From the NCBI GenBank assembly GCA_030847615.1, contig JAUMIR010000001.1, positions 70,445,501 through 70,509,500 of the forward strand: a stretch of 64,000 bases of DNA, in the 5' to 3' direction. This DNA comes from Gambelia wislizenii. Taxonomy: Eukaryota > Chordata > Lepidosauria > Squamata > Crotaphytidae. The stretch's first letter is position 1, and each line of letters begins with the position of its first letter. Below are positions 1 to 18,984 of the stretch, in pieces. Both the position numbers and the translations under genes were made by a program. The notes under the pieces are model-generated. The model had not been told where the DNA came from and did not search any database. It saw only the letters and a program-made list of their open reading frames with translations.

Positions 1-150
1 CTCTGGGTGACCTTGGACAAGTCACACTGTCTCACAGGAAGGCCATGGTAAATCTCCTCTGAACAAATTTTGCCAAGAAAGCCCCATGATAGGATCGCTA
101 TATGTCAGAAACGTCTTGAAGGCACTCATATTGACATATTGAAGGGAGAA
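1..150 (+). mobile_element. tRNA-headed SINE, 3' part (tail family shared with 13800-14028)
   Basis: Matches the second half of the SINE at 13800-14028: GGGTGACCTTGGACAAGTCAC, then TCTGAACAAATTTTGCCAAG and a degraded GTCAGAAACGTCTTGAAGGCA. The pol III head is cut by the window edge or lost. Confidence 0.75.
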
Positions 151-8464
<8,314 letters not shown>

Positions 8465-9527
8465 CCTTACAGACTCTGGCATTCTCCCTGCCTCTATGTG
8501 GGTCATATACTCTGCTGCTGTTACCAGAGGAGAAAGAAAAAGAAGCAGGACTTGCTTTCATCTGCAGACCTCATGTTGAAAGTGAGGACAGCGGGTTCTC
8601 AGCATGTTTCAGAGGAACTGCTTTTGTCCAGCTTTGGCTGGATTGTGCAAGGCAGAACCTTTCTCCTGGCCCATTCACATTTAGCTGGGATTGCATAGCT
8701 CAGCCTTTTCCTCCATACCTTTGTGCTTGCTCTTATCTTTTTTGCCAGTGTATGTGTAATCCTTTTTTTTGCTGAGGGAAAAAATTAAATTAAATGGATG
8801 TTGGTTCTGAGCACTCTCTTCCGTTGGACCCTAAATGTAAATTAAGAACAGCAGAGAGCTCTATGCTGTTCTGTTTTAAAACCTAATCAAAACTGTGGTG
8901 GTAAATTCCTTTGACCAAGGCACTTCTTGTCATGTGAACAACATTGGGCTTTGGTTGATGAAAAATATAGCCAATTACCACCTTTTCTTATCACTTCAGG
9001 AAAACCTTTCTATGTTCTCCAGAATGGAAGTATTTATATCAGTCTCTGAATTGTATACTACATGCCATATCGTGTGTGCTGAGACTGACATTAGTTGATT
9101 GGTCTGGTTTCTTGTCATGTGACAATCTAGTATTCAGTGAGAAGTTTGTTTTAGCTTTCAGAGGAGGAAGACCCCATCACAGTATGTCTTTAAAAAGGGG
9201 ACACATTTAAACTGTATTTATGGCTGTCACTGACTGAGGAAATCTGCTTTTGTTGCAACCTTTAGACCACTCCTTTTTATGCACCATACACCAAGCTTCC
9301 TATTGAATGGACTTGTACTTTGTATACACCATGACATCCTCTACCACAGAAAGCACATTTAGTTCATTTTTCCTCACTTGCTCTTTCCTCCTCATTCCTC
9401 CTCCCTCCCCTAAGTCTCCCCTCCCTCCTTTTTAATGAGTCCAGTACTTAACAATTAATATAGAAAAGAGAAATTGGGGTTTATGTAGTAAGAGAAAAAT
9501 GTAGGTTCTGTTTTTTAAAATAGTATA

Positions 9528-9533
9528 AATAAA
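9528..9533 (+). terminator. Candidate proximal polyadenylation signal of YIPF3
   Basis: AATAAA in the 3' UTR about 1.06 kb after the stop. Possible early cleavage site; usage unknown. Confidence 0.35.
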
Positions 9534-9957
9534 GTGCAAATCCTATCACTAGTCTATGTATCATGAATATCAAGTTACCAAGTTCTCTTATTTGGGTTTT
9601 TAAAGCCCTTTCATATGAATTTATGGGTTTGAATGTAATATGTATACTGTATGCTGCAAAAAAAACCCACACCTTGGCTAGTAAAGGGAGTAACACTCAT
9701 TATACTTTAAATTAAGTATGCCCAGTAATTGTCCCCTAAAAATAATAACATAAGGGCTATAGGACTGCCATTAAAATGGCACATAATTCATCGTGTTTAT
9801 CATAACTTCAAATGCTGCTCTGCATCAAGGCATGTCTATGTGGGAAATTTCCCATATTCAAGTTGCTAGCTAATAATTAAAACAGAAGTGTGGGAAACCA
9901 TACCAGGCAACTGTATGCTATGTGAGCTTTTTTGTGTATGAGGAAGAGTGTTTTAAG

Positions 9958-9967
9958 AATAAATAAA
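9958..9967 (+). terminator. Candidate distal polyadenylation signals of YIPF3
   Basis: Two overlapping AATAAA hexamers (9958-9963 and 9962-9967). They are the last strong hexamers before transposon-rich intergenic DNA begins. Confidence 0.55.
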
Positions 9968-9980
9968 CTCTTACTACCTA

Positions 9981-10978
9981 TGTGGTCTACATCAGCATTG
10001 TAGTCCTTAGACCAATGCCAGCCTATGAGCTATCAGCTGCTAATCCCAGTGAGTTTCCAGGAAAGAAACTGTTGTTGTCAGTGGGCCCAAACATGGTACT
10101 GATTCCTGGTACATGTGGGGAAGGGGGTTGAGATAATTTCCTGGTTCATGGAGCCGGGGGGAGGGGGGTTGAGATCATTTGAGAGGCAGTGGTCTGTATC
10201 ATCCACTATCAGCTCAAGGATCTGCACAATTTCGGTATCAAAAGATTATGATCTATGCAAGTTGTGCATTAATAGCACAATATGTGTAGAAATGCTGGTG
10301 CAGGATTAATTTGCCCCAAACCTGTCTTGTTTTTTAAACTTCAGTTGGTTTGGACATGAAAACTATGGTTACCCCCAAGAAAAGTTAATAGTTGGAGGGG
10401 GTTGTTTTTTGTTTGTTATTCTTGGAGGTGGGGTGTGTGTGTCTGGTTTATGTCCCAGTCCATCCTGAAAACTCAAAACAGGTTATAGTATGAATAAATT
10501 CCCAAAGTGTATAAACTTGGCAGTGGTGGTGTTGCAAGTTGTCACCTTCCAGTGAAACTTAAAAAGTGCCAACTCTACAATTTGGCAGAATGAGATGACT
10601 TTCTCAAGCAGCAGATGCTAAGGGATGAGGAGCAGACAGTTATCGGTTCCACATGGCCTATGTTGCACAGATCACCCTCAACTAGCCTCCTTCCCTCTGG
10701 TGCATAGGAGGACACAACCATTATCACTAGAATTCAAGTTGTCAGTCCAGATGGCTTTGGTATATGCAATGTGGGAGAAAATATCTTGGTCTTCAGTTCA
10801 AGTACGGTACCAAAATGTCTTAAATTGGCCCTGAGGAGAAAATGTTTGTAACTAGCTGTCAAGCAATACTGAAGAACGCTTAATGGAAGCTGGATACATC
10901 CTCAACTCATCTTTTCAGAATTATGCTATCTCAAGCCAATTCCTTTCTTGGAATAGAATTTATCTAAGAGATTTATCT
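9981..10978 (+). other. Intergenic, little recognised
   Basis: Low-complexity G-rich patches near 10115-10165 and 10395-10445. No coding, RNA or mobile element signal that I can support. Confidence 0.4.
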
Positions 10979-11262
10979 AAGGAGCCCTGGTGGCGCAGTA
11001 GTTAAATGCCAGTACAGTACTGCAAGTCACCACATTGCAAGTTTGATTCCAGTGGGCTCCAAGGTTCAGTTCACTCAGCCTTCAATCCTTTTGTAGGTTG
11101 GTAAAATGAGTACTCAGCTTGTGGGGACAATTAGCTAACACACATTGGAAACTGTTTAATGCAGTGTAGATGTATAAATAGCTATTGCTTAAAACAATTT
11201 GTAAGCCGCTCTGATAGCCTTGTGGCTGAAGAGCGGGTTATAAATAAATAAATAAATACTAA
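10979..11262 (+). mobile_element. Full-length tRNA-derived SINE
   Basis: Head GGAGCCCTGGTGGCGCAGTA carries the pol III A box (TGGCGCAGTAGTTAA) and a B-box-like GTTTGATTCCAG. The body ends in TGTAAGCCGCTCTGATAGCC and a (TAAA)n tail. The same family recurs at 17092-17350 and, truncated, at 6833-6975. Confidence 0.9.
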
Positions 11263-11294
11263 GAATTGCAGTTAATTTCTCTGCAAAGTTGCAA

Positions 11295-11295
11295 G

Positions 11296-11338
<43 letters not shown>
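11295..11338 (+). repeat. (TA)n microsatellite
   Basis: About 40 bp of nearly uninterrupted AT dinucleotides following ATACATATAT. Confidence 0.9.
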
Positions 11339-11347
<9 letters not shown>

Positions 11348-11991
11348 TTCGTGGATCTAAAAGACTGATGCCTCTTTCTCCCTACTTACATGCCCAATTG
11401 ATTCTTGGGGAGATCACTCTTGCCAAAGGCTTGCTGAGGACCTTAGAAATCACATCAAGGGTCTTAGGTTGTCTACCTCACCACAGACAATCTGAGAAAC
11501 ATGAACTGGCACTATTGAGTCAATTTGCCTGTAACATTCAAGTCCAGGATCCTAGAGATTATAGCTCAAATATATGTAGCACAGCTTATGTTTAACCATC
11601 ACCAATTTCTGTTGGAGTTGAGTAATGCTTTTATTAATGCTTATTAAAATAGAGTTTAACCACAATGCTTATCTGATTGCTTTCAGTGATTTCGCCAGCT
11701 GCCTCTGCACTCTCTCCTCTCATGGAAATTATACTGTTACTTAGCTATGTTTGTACACTTTCATAAATTAAAAACTACAAATGGCAACATAAAATGATGC
11801 ATATAAAAATACTGCATATAATCTTCATTAAACAACAGTATAAAATAAAGAGCAAATGAATGACGGTTCCTCAGGTTGACAAAAATTGATAAGAATTATC
11901 TCCGTTGTAAGCAGGTAATAGATAGGCAGCAAAATCGCACCTTTGGAGCCGTCATGTAAGGTCCTACATCTGTTTATATTCTGAATTAGTA
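11339..11991 (+). other. Intergenic, nothing recognised
   Basis: Unremarkable AT-rich sequence with no supported feature. Confidence 0.4.
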
Positions 11992-12209
11992 CAGTGGGCC
12001 CTCAGCATCCTCTGGAGTTTGGATCCAGGATCCCCTGTGGATAGCAAAATCCATGGATGCTCAAGTCCCATTATATACAATGGGGCAGTAAAATAGCATC
12101 CCTTATATAAAGTGACAAATAGCAAGGATTGGTTTTTGGATTCCCCCCCTTGAATATTTTCAAGCCATGGTTAGTCTGTACAGAACCCATGGATACAGAG
12201 GGCCAAATG
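11992..12209. mobile_element. pogo/Tigger-like MITE flanked by TA
   Basis: The 218-bp unit begins CAGTGGGCCCTCAGCATCCT and ends ATGGATACAGAGGGCCAAATG; the reverse complement of the end (CATTTGGCCCTCTGTATCCA) mirrors the start. TA lies on both sides (11990-11991 and 12210-12211). These termini resemble Tigger-type pogo elements. Confidence 0.75.
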
Positions 12210-13525
12210 TATTATGAATCTTCAAGCTAAGATTGAACTGGACTTTATAGATGTACTGTAATCTCTATTTGCAAGCTGCCTTGAGTATTTTCTTAGAGAT
12301 CACAAAAACCACCCACATTGGTCATTCCCTTGTTAAATCTCAAGTGAATCTGCTTAAGTTTGGAAATGCTAGATTGCACTTGCTCCCTCACCCCTGCAAA
12401 TAAGCTATTACACTAGACTGGCGCAGCTTTTTGTATCTTTCAGGTGATGCTTATTGCCCAGGGTTAGAATATCTAATCCATGTTGACAAAGAAGTAGGTA
12501 ATTGTAAACCCAACTGAGAGCACATGCCACATTTATAGTTAGGTAAGGATGCTTCCAAATACATTCAAACAACATAATTTAAACTGTACCTTCCTGAAAC
12601 CTACACATGATTAAACTGTGCATTTGGCTGAGTTAGATATCTTTATGATGAACGTGCACAAAGTCACCAGACAAAAGGTAGTCAACTGATACTCTTTTCC
12701 TTTCTTGCCACACAATATACAGATATAATCAAAGCCTCAGGGCTTGTCACCTGAATCTGGATTCTTACCTGGCTTGTCCTACTGCTCCTTGATTTAATAA
12801 AATTAAATGCAAGTCCTGCCTCAAATAATTTCTTCAAAATTATAAAGAGGGAGCAGCTATGATATACCCTAATACTGTGTTTCTTATTTCTCCATTGCTT
12901 CTCATTTATCCAGCAACGAATGCTCAGTGACTTCTTTGATTCTTTCTCTAATTATATAAAATGGATTTTGCTTGGAGGTTCAGCTCTTTGCCTTAGCTGA
13001 TTAATTATATGTGGAAAGCTGCCTGCTTACCTGGTTTATTATAATGTTTTCCCCAACATCATTCATCCCTACTGGCATTTATTCATCATTTATTGAGGGC
13101 TCCATTCTAGCTGTTATCTCCTTAGTCCAAACTCCTGGGGCTCCTGATTCTTCTCAAGCATATTTAATCCATTGGCCAAGAAGAAGGAAGGCATATCAGT
13201 AGTTCATGTTCCTTTCCTATGCATTCCTCGCATGTAATTAATCACATTGAGATACAGCCAAGAAAACCCAGCACAGTATGTTTGCTGAAGTAAGCAAAGC
13301 TTCTTTGTAAAAATTGTATGCCTGCCAGGCTGTTCCTTAATACCAGCTGCCACCCTCCAGCTGAGGAAAAGCAAAATCATGTTAGATTTATTTAAACCAC
13401 AAACTCTTGGGCAGGATTGCATCACTAAGAATGTTCCAAATGGATGCCTTCATAGCCTTTGCTGTCCCTTGAACTTTCTACTCTGATTTCCTGACTCTCC
13501 CCCATCCTCAATCCATCCCTTAACT
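12210..13525 (+). other. Intergenic, nothing recognised
   Basis: AT-rich DNA with short open frames only (for example 13011-13202). No supported gene or element. Confidence 0.4.
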
Positions 13526-13761
13526 CAGTAGTTCTCAACCTGTTGCTCCCCTGATGTTGTTGGCCTACAATTTCCAGGAGCCCTCTGAGGTCTCACCTTG
13601 ACAGCTAGGTGGTCCTCCCAGTCATTAGTGAGGCTGTGAGTTCAATCCTACAGCCTCACTAATGACTGGGAGGACCACCTGGCTATCAAGGTGAGACCTC
13701 AGAGGGCTCCTGGGAACTGTAGTCCAACAACATCTAGGGACCCACAGGTTAAGAATCACTG
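13526..13761. mobile_element. Palindromic hAT-type MITE (foldback)
   Basis: A 236-bp element of two near-complementary arms (about 110 bp each) around GTGAGTTCAATCCT. Ends are CAGTAGTTCTCAACCTGT and, reversed, CAGTGATTCTTAACCTGTGG. A perfect 8-bp target duplication CCTTAACT flanks it (13518-13525 and 13762-13769). This is the hAT signature. Confidence 0.9.
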
Positions 13762-13799
13762 CCTTAACTTCACTATTACTAAAAAGCATTCCACTAATC

Positions 13800-14028
13800 T
13801 AGAGAGCCAGCATACTATAGTGGTTTGATCATTATACTACAACTCTGGAGACCAGGGTTCAAATCCCCGCATGGACATGATGACCCAGTGGGTGATCTTG
13901 GGCAAGTCACACTCTCTCAGACTGAGAGGATGGCAATGACAAACCTCTTCTGAACAAATCTTGCCAAGAAAACCCTATGATAGGGTTGCCATAAGTCGGA
14001 AATGACTTGAAGGCACACAACAACAACA
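13800..14028 (+). mobile_element. tRNA-headed SINE with (CAA)n tail and target duplication
   Basis: Head TAGTGGTTTGATCATTATAC and B box GGGTTCAAATCCCC are tRNA-like. The body includes TGGGTGATCTTGGGCAAGTC; the tail is CATAAGTCGGAAATGACTTG then AAGGCACACAACAACAACA. The flanks ATTCCACTAATC (13788-13799) and ATTCCATTAATC (14029-14040) are a 12-bp target duplication with one mismatch. Confidence 0.92.
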
Positions 14029-14358
14029 ATTCCATTAATCACACCTGCTGATATTGGCTGGCATCCTGTCAGTGGCATACACAGGTGTATTATGGCTACA
14101 TAGGTCCTTTTTTTGCTCTTTTTAGAGATTAGTATCCCTTCCATTCTCTGGAACAAGCCAAACCACACATACCCTAAATAAAACTAAACTACTGCAGCAC
14201 CCAACAGTGGCCGTTCCATGCTTGGTGGAGAGTGGGAAGAGGGATTGGAGAATTCTTGCATCATCCATTGAGACCCATAAAGAACCCCAATGGACTGCAG
14301 ATTATTTAATAATTCCTCATCTGGCAGTGCGTACATCATCATAATCATTGTTGTTGTC

Positions 14359-14720
14359 ATTATTATTATTATTTAGTTTCTGTCTCTCCACATGGATCAA
14401 GGCAGGGAACATAAACATGTTAAAATAAAACACATAACATCAGTTAAAACACATAAACCAATTAAACGCATACCATCAGTTTAAAAGAACGTATAAGACC
14501 AATACATATTAAAACAATCCATAGTTTAAAATTCACAATTTAAAATTCATAATGTAAAAATCATCTGGATAAGCCTGCTGGAAGAGAATAGTTTTTAACA
14601 CTGTTTTAAATGCAGACAGTGCATTCAGCTGTCAAATCTCTTCTGACAGGTGGTTCCACATTCTAGAGGAGGCTGGAAAAAAAGCTTTTTGCATGACAGT
14701 TGCCAACTTAGTCCTGGCTA
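14359..14720 (-). mobile_element. LINE-like 3' fragment, probably L2-clade
   Basis: (ATT)n run followed by AGTTTCTGTCTCTCCACATG, an A-rich stretch of AAACACATAA-like words, and GACAGGTGGTTCCACATTCT. Structure parallels the copies at 5743 and 28870. Confidence 0.5.
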
Positions 14721-14984
14721 ACTGTAGTGAATGCCCCCAAGAGGTCACCCAGTGAGCTTTCTTGTCTGAGCAGGGATTCTAACCTTGGTCCAATGCTCAA
14801 ACCACCACATCATCTAGACACACCCCTTGTTCACCTACCCTAACCATAAACAGAGCCTTCCAGTGAGAAAGGTTAAATTCTTTTCATTAGGGGTATTCAT
14901 AAAAGTCACACCGGTGTGTTTTCACAATGTATATAAACTCAGTCAGATGACTTTGACAATCTCTCTACCTGCGTTAATTCCTGG

Positions 14985-15425
14985 GGGCTCTGTCACAAAA
15001 TATTTTGATTCCACTTTCACTGCCATGTCTCCATCTTACAGAATCCTAGAGTTTATAGTTTGGTGAGGCATTAGAGCTCTTTGGCAGTGAATTCTAAATT
15101 TGTTGTTATGTGTCTTCAAGTTGGCCCTCTCATAAAGTTTTCTTGGCAAATTTATTCAGAGGTTTGACATTAGCTTCCTCTAAGACCAAGAGAGTATCTT
15201 GTGCAAGATCACCAAGTGGGTTTCCATGGCTGAACAAAGATTTTACTCGGTCTCATAGAGTCCTGGTCCAACAATCAAACCACTATACTACACTGAGTCT
15301 GAAAAAGAATTAGCAATTTCTAAACGCCTCTTGCTGAACTGTAAACCCCAGGTTTCTGTATGATGCAACCATGGCAGTTAAAGTGGGATCATAGTGTTAT
15401 AACTGTGCGGTGTGAAAGGAACCCT
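14985..15425. mobile_element. MITE interrupted by a SINE
   Basis: Outer parts (14985-15095 and 15300-15425) carry ACTGCCATGTCTCCATCTTA and CAACCATGGCAGTTAAAGTG, as in the MITE at 16434-16638. The middle is a separate SINE in reverse orientation. Confidence 0.65.
15096..15298 (-). mobile_element. tRNA-headed SINE, reverse orientation
   Basis: Starts TTGTTGTTATGTGTCTTCAA (reverse of the CAACAACA tail) and ends with the reversed tRNA-like head CAAACCACTATACTACACT. Same family as 13800-14028. Confidence 0.8.
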
Positions 15426-16433
15426 AATTGTAATCAGTAGCAGGACTTCAATAATACTAGAATCCTACTATCTGCTGTGGGACAGGGAAAAATAAGACTA
15501 GCAATATATATATATATATATAGTCTGCAGTGAGCTGACAGGGCTTAGGAAGTGGTGGTAGGTCCATTATTGCCTAGGTAGTACACTACAGCAGGATTCC
15601 TTTACCAGTTACACACCACCATAGACATTTTGTAAGGGGGAAAAAGTACACAGGCCCTTTTACTGTAGAGTTTACAATATAAAAGCAGACACAGTGGAAG
15701 CAATGCAGAAAGGGGTGGGAAGCAGAGGTGGGGTAAATGGAGAGGCATGTTTATAGCCTAGTTATGGTGGGGTTGCTTCTTTCTGTAAGCAATTGCCCTC
15801 TAGATGTGTTGGACTATGTTTCCCTTTATCCTCAGCTCGTAATACCGTACTTCTCTGCTTATATGAAAAGCTGAGGTAAAATGAGTAATGGATTAAGAAA
15901 TGTAATCCTTTAATACAGTACAAGCCCCCTCTGCCCTTTGGCTGCTATTTCCTAATCCTACAGTGTTAATGAATGTAGGAGGATAACCACTGAGGAGCAG
16001 AGCAGGCCTGGCCCAAGATATTTTCCTGCCTGAGGTAAAGGACAAGATGTATGGAGGCTCACTGGCCTGGCCTCTGGCTCTAACTACAGATATGATAGCA
16101 TCTCCCATTGCAGTTAAGGGAACTAGCTAGTTTAGAGGCCCTAGGACAGGTTGTGAAGCATTTACAGCACCAGCCTTGGACCTGACCTACTTCTGTCATG
16201 TCTGAGCCTTGGCCTGCCCATTCTGCCACAAAATTGCCTCCAACAACCTATTTAGATTACATTTTAAAGTAATATTTATGTTGTTATTCTATGTGTTTTT
16301 AAGATGGATATGATGTTATAATGAGTGTTCTGGAGGCGACTTGTTGAGAACATATGGACCTGGACAATGAAATACCCAAGTCTGCTGGAAATAAAGCTTA
16401 ATCTCCTTTTCCTTCCTGGGCTTTTCCCACTTC
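15426..16433 (+). other. Intergenic, (TA)n and unclassified DNA
   Basis: A short (TA)n tract at about 15504-15522. No other feature supported. Confidence 0.4.
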
Positions 16434-16638
16434 GGGTGCATCTACACTGTAGAAATAATGCCGTTTAACACCACTTTAAGTGCCATAGCACCAGCCTAGG
16501 GATTACTGAGATTTATTGTTTTACAAGCCTTCTCTGCTAAAGAGTGCTGGTGCCTCACAAAACTACAAATCCCAGGATTCTGTAGGATGGAGCCATGGCA
16601 ATTAATGTGGTGTCAAATGGCCTTATTTCTACACCCCC
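16434..16638. mobile_element. DNA-transposon MITE with long inverted arms
   Basis: Left end GGGTGCATCTACACTGTAGA then AATAATGCC; right end mirrors it as GGCCTTATTTCTACACCC. Interior arms hold GAGTGCTGGTGCCTCACAAA and ACTACAAATCCCAGGATTCT. Related pieces are at 14985-15425, 16880-16965 and 25090-25318. Confidence 0.7.
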
Positions 16639-16879
16639 AGTCTTATTCTATGCAGATGGTACAGACAAGGTTATGTTCCTCTTTACTCTTTCGGACTTAC
16701 CTCCCAAATCTGTTGTTGATGGCTGCATTTTGATCTGGAACTGGCAATTGTGTCAGAGCACCTCTCTGCATTCAGAGTTGATTTTCTCATAACTGATGAG
16801 AAAGCATCCAGCGTCTCACCTACAACCCACCCACCCACCCCATATTTTCAGGACTTCCATGCCAGAGGTTCCATAGCCT

Positions 16880-16965
16880 ACTTGTCACCGTATTCCACAG
16901 GAGGGAGCCATAGCAGTTAAAGTGGAATAATAGCACTCTTAACCATGTAGTGTGAGACTTGAGGG
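16880..16965. mobile_element. Fragment of the 16434-type MITE
   Basis: GGAGCCATAGCAGTTAAAGT and ACCATGTAGTGTGAGAC correspond to one arm of the MITE family above. Confidence 0.5.
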
Positions 16966-17091
16966 CGAATACCTTTAATAAGAACAATAAAGAACTGAGG
17001 GCTAGCCATTGGGTTTGAGCCACAAGACTGCTGGAGCTTCCAGTCCGTTTCCCCACCACCACCTCTGGCCCAGCCAACCACCAAGGGGCCA

Positions 17092-17350
17092 ACATGTGGC
17101 GCAGTGGTTAAATGCCAGTACTGCAGCCATAACATTGCAAGTTCGATTCCAGCGGGCTCCAAGGGTCCCTCTGCCTTCCATCCTTTCCTAGGTCGGTCAA
17201 ATGAGTACCCGGCTTGGGGGAGGGGGCAATTAGCTAACACGTATTGGAAACGGCTTAATGCGGTGTAGATGCGTCAAGAGCTATTGCTGAACAATTGGTA
17301 AGCTGCTCAGATAGCCTTTGGATAGTATAAATACCTAATTAAAAAAAACA
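17092..17350 (+). mobile_element. tRNA-derived SINE adjoining the LRRC73 CpG island
   Basis: GTGGCGCAGTGGTTAAATGC (A box) and AAGTTCGATTCCAG (B box) are better preserved than in the copy at 10979. It ends in AGTATAAATACCTAATTAAA at the CpG island edge. The first few bases of the head are replaced by ACAT. Confidence 0.88.
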
Positions 17351-17379
17351 TGAACCCAGTCAGCAACCTCAGAGTCCCC

Positions 17380-18290
17380 CCCACCGCGCCGCACCCCACC
17401 TCCTTTCTGGAGGAGGAGGAAGGGGAAGGGGAAGAGGAGGTGCAGTGCGGCGGCGTCCGCTAGAGGGCAGGGCCGCCTACCTGGGCGACGGGGAGGCAGG
17501 GAGGGAGGCTGCGTGGCCCGGCGGCGCGGCGGCGCGGCGGCGGCGGTGCCTGCCTGCCTGCCTGCCTGCGTGGCCATAGGAACCGGCGCCGCGCCAAACA
17601 AAGCTGGGGCGTCCCCGCTCCCCTTGCACCGCACCCGGCCGGCTCCCCGCGGGAGGGGGCGGTCTAGGGAGGAGGCAGGAGCCCGCGCCGCCCGCATCCT
17701 CGCCGCCACGGGGGGAGCCCCTCTGCCCGGCCGGCGGCGACATGCCTTCGTCGTGGGTGCTGCCGGTGCGCTAAGCAAAGGAGGCGGCGGCGGCGGCGGG
17801 GAAGCTGCGGCAGGCAGGCAGGCAGGCCGGGGAGGGAGGGAGGCGGCCGGGTTGGGCAGGTCCTTCCCGGCGGTGCAGGTGCAGGTGCGGCCGTGGCGGA
17901 GCCGGAGGAGGGCGCGGGGGACCAGAAGGACCGGCCGCGGTTCGCGCGCCCTGGATGGGAGAGGAAGGGGGCGCCGGGGAAGGGGGACGGTCTCCCACCC
18001 AGGACTGAAGCCCGAAGGAGGCGCCCCCCAGCCCACCTCTCCGCCCCCCTTCCCCGGCGGGACCCCCGCGTCGCCTCCCCGGCCAGATCGGGCAGGAAGA
18101 TAGGACGGGTGGACCTCTTCGCTCCTTGGGAAGAAGCATCTGAATCCCTTTCGGTTCAGGCTGCGCTGTTTTGCTCTGGCATCTCGGATCGCCGGGCTTC
18201 TGCCTGCAGCGCTTTGCCGGGCTTCTGCACATCTTTCCCGGTTATTCTTCTGGGCAGAACTGGGACTGGATAACGCTCCGTTTCTAAGCA
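17380..18290 (+). promoter_or_regulatory. LRRC73: CpG island and probable promoter of LRRC73
   Basis: Abrupt change to extremely GC- and CpG-rich DNA with GCGGCGGCG runs, several GGGCGG/CCGCCC-type boxes and mirrored (TGCC)n at about 17551-17572 and (GGCA)n at about 17806-17828. It ends roughly 420 bp before the LRRC73 start codon. No TATA box is evident, as usual for CpG-island promoters. The exact transcription start cannot be read from sequence. Confidence 0.8.
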
Positions 18291-18712
18291 GTCGAGACAG
18301 GAGGCATTGATCCTGCTCTGCGCTCTTTCATATTTGGATTTTTGTTTATTTTATTTTAATTTTTTTGCGCGAAATTTGCCTTTGGGCGTCCAGAAGTTTC
18401 ACCATGGATCCCGTCTGAGCAGCACGAAAGAGCACCAGTCCGAACTGCACGCTCTCCTTTTGGCTCGATCGGATTAGCACGTTAAATTTTGGCATCGCAC
18501 GTGGCGCAGTAGCCTCCAACTTTGCCCAGGGGGTTGCACCACCCCCGGTTCACTCATTTCCACAACGCCCTGCCGGCGTCTTTGGATCCCAATTGCAAAG
18601 CAGCCCTCCTTGCGCCAGGCTGGATTACGTTGCCTGCAGAAATCCGGATTAGCACAGGCGCTTTCGCCACAAACTGTTGAAAGTGCTTCCTCCCCTTACT
18701 AAAGGTATAAAG
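18291..18712 (+). other. LRRC73: LRRC73 probable 5' UTR
   Basis: Moderate-GC sequence between the CpG island and ATG 18713. No donor-acceptor pair is required to reach the start codon, so the leader may be contiguous; an upstream untranslated exon cannot be excluded. Confidence 0.5.
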
Positions 18713-18984
18713 ATGTTGCCAGGATCCATCCAGATCTCTGGGGAGACTTTATCGAGTGCTGAGATTCGAGATATTTGTGAGAGCCTGCGGGAGAACTCCA
18801 TCAAACTCCTTTCCCTCCGGGGCTGTCAGCTCTCTGACCGAGATTTTGGTCGTATTTGCAGAGGGGTAGCAGAGTCTCACTCTTTGGCTCAACTCAATCT
18901 GAATTTGGGGATTGTCTCCAACATCAACCGGGTCAAGCAACTGGCTGAAGCCCTGAAGACCAACCGCTCAGTTCAGTCTTTGTT
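18713..18984 (+). CDS. LRRC73: LRRC73 exon 1
   Basis: ATG at 18713 to donor TGTT|gtaagt, 272 nt ending in phase 2. Encodes residues 1-90. A TTG 36 nt upstream is in frame but has no support as a start. Confidence 0.96.

Larger units (their letters stand above)
8465..9980 (+). other. YIPF3: YIPF3 3' UTR
   Basis: About 1.5 kb of AT-rich, non-coding sequence after the stop. No recognisable transposon is embedded, unlike the flanking DNA. Its end is inferred from the polyadenylation signals near 9958; a shorter form could end after 9533. Confidence 0.65.

Noticed and set aside
10979..11050. tRNA gene
   Set aside because: A and B boxes are present but no cloverleaf can be formed and the sequence continues into a SINE body and tail.
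9981..17380. POLR1C between YIPF3 and LRRC73
   Set aside because: In human POLR1C starts beside the YIPF3 promoter, which would be left of position 1. No POLR1C-like exon was seen in this interval.
17335..18232. Open frames of 126-233 codons on both strands in the CpG island
   Set aside because: They are low-complexity Arg/Pro/Ala/Gly-rich translations of GC-rich DNA with no recognised domain and mutual overlap; explained by lack of AT-rich stop codons.
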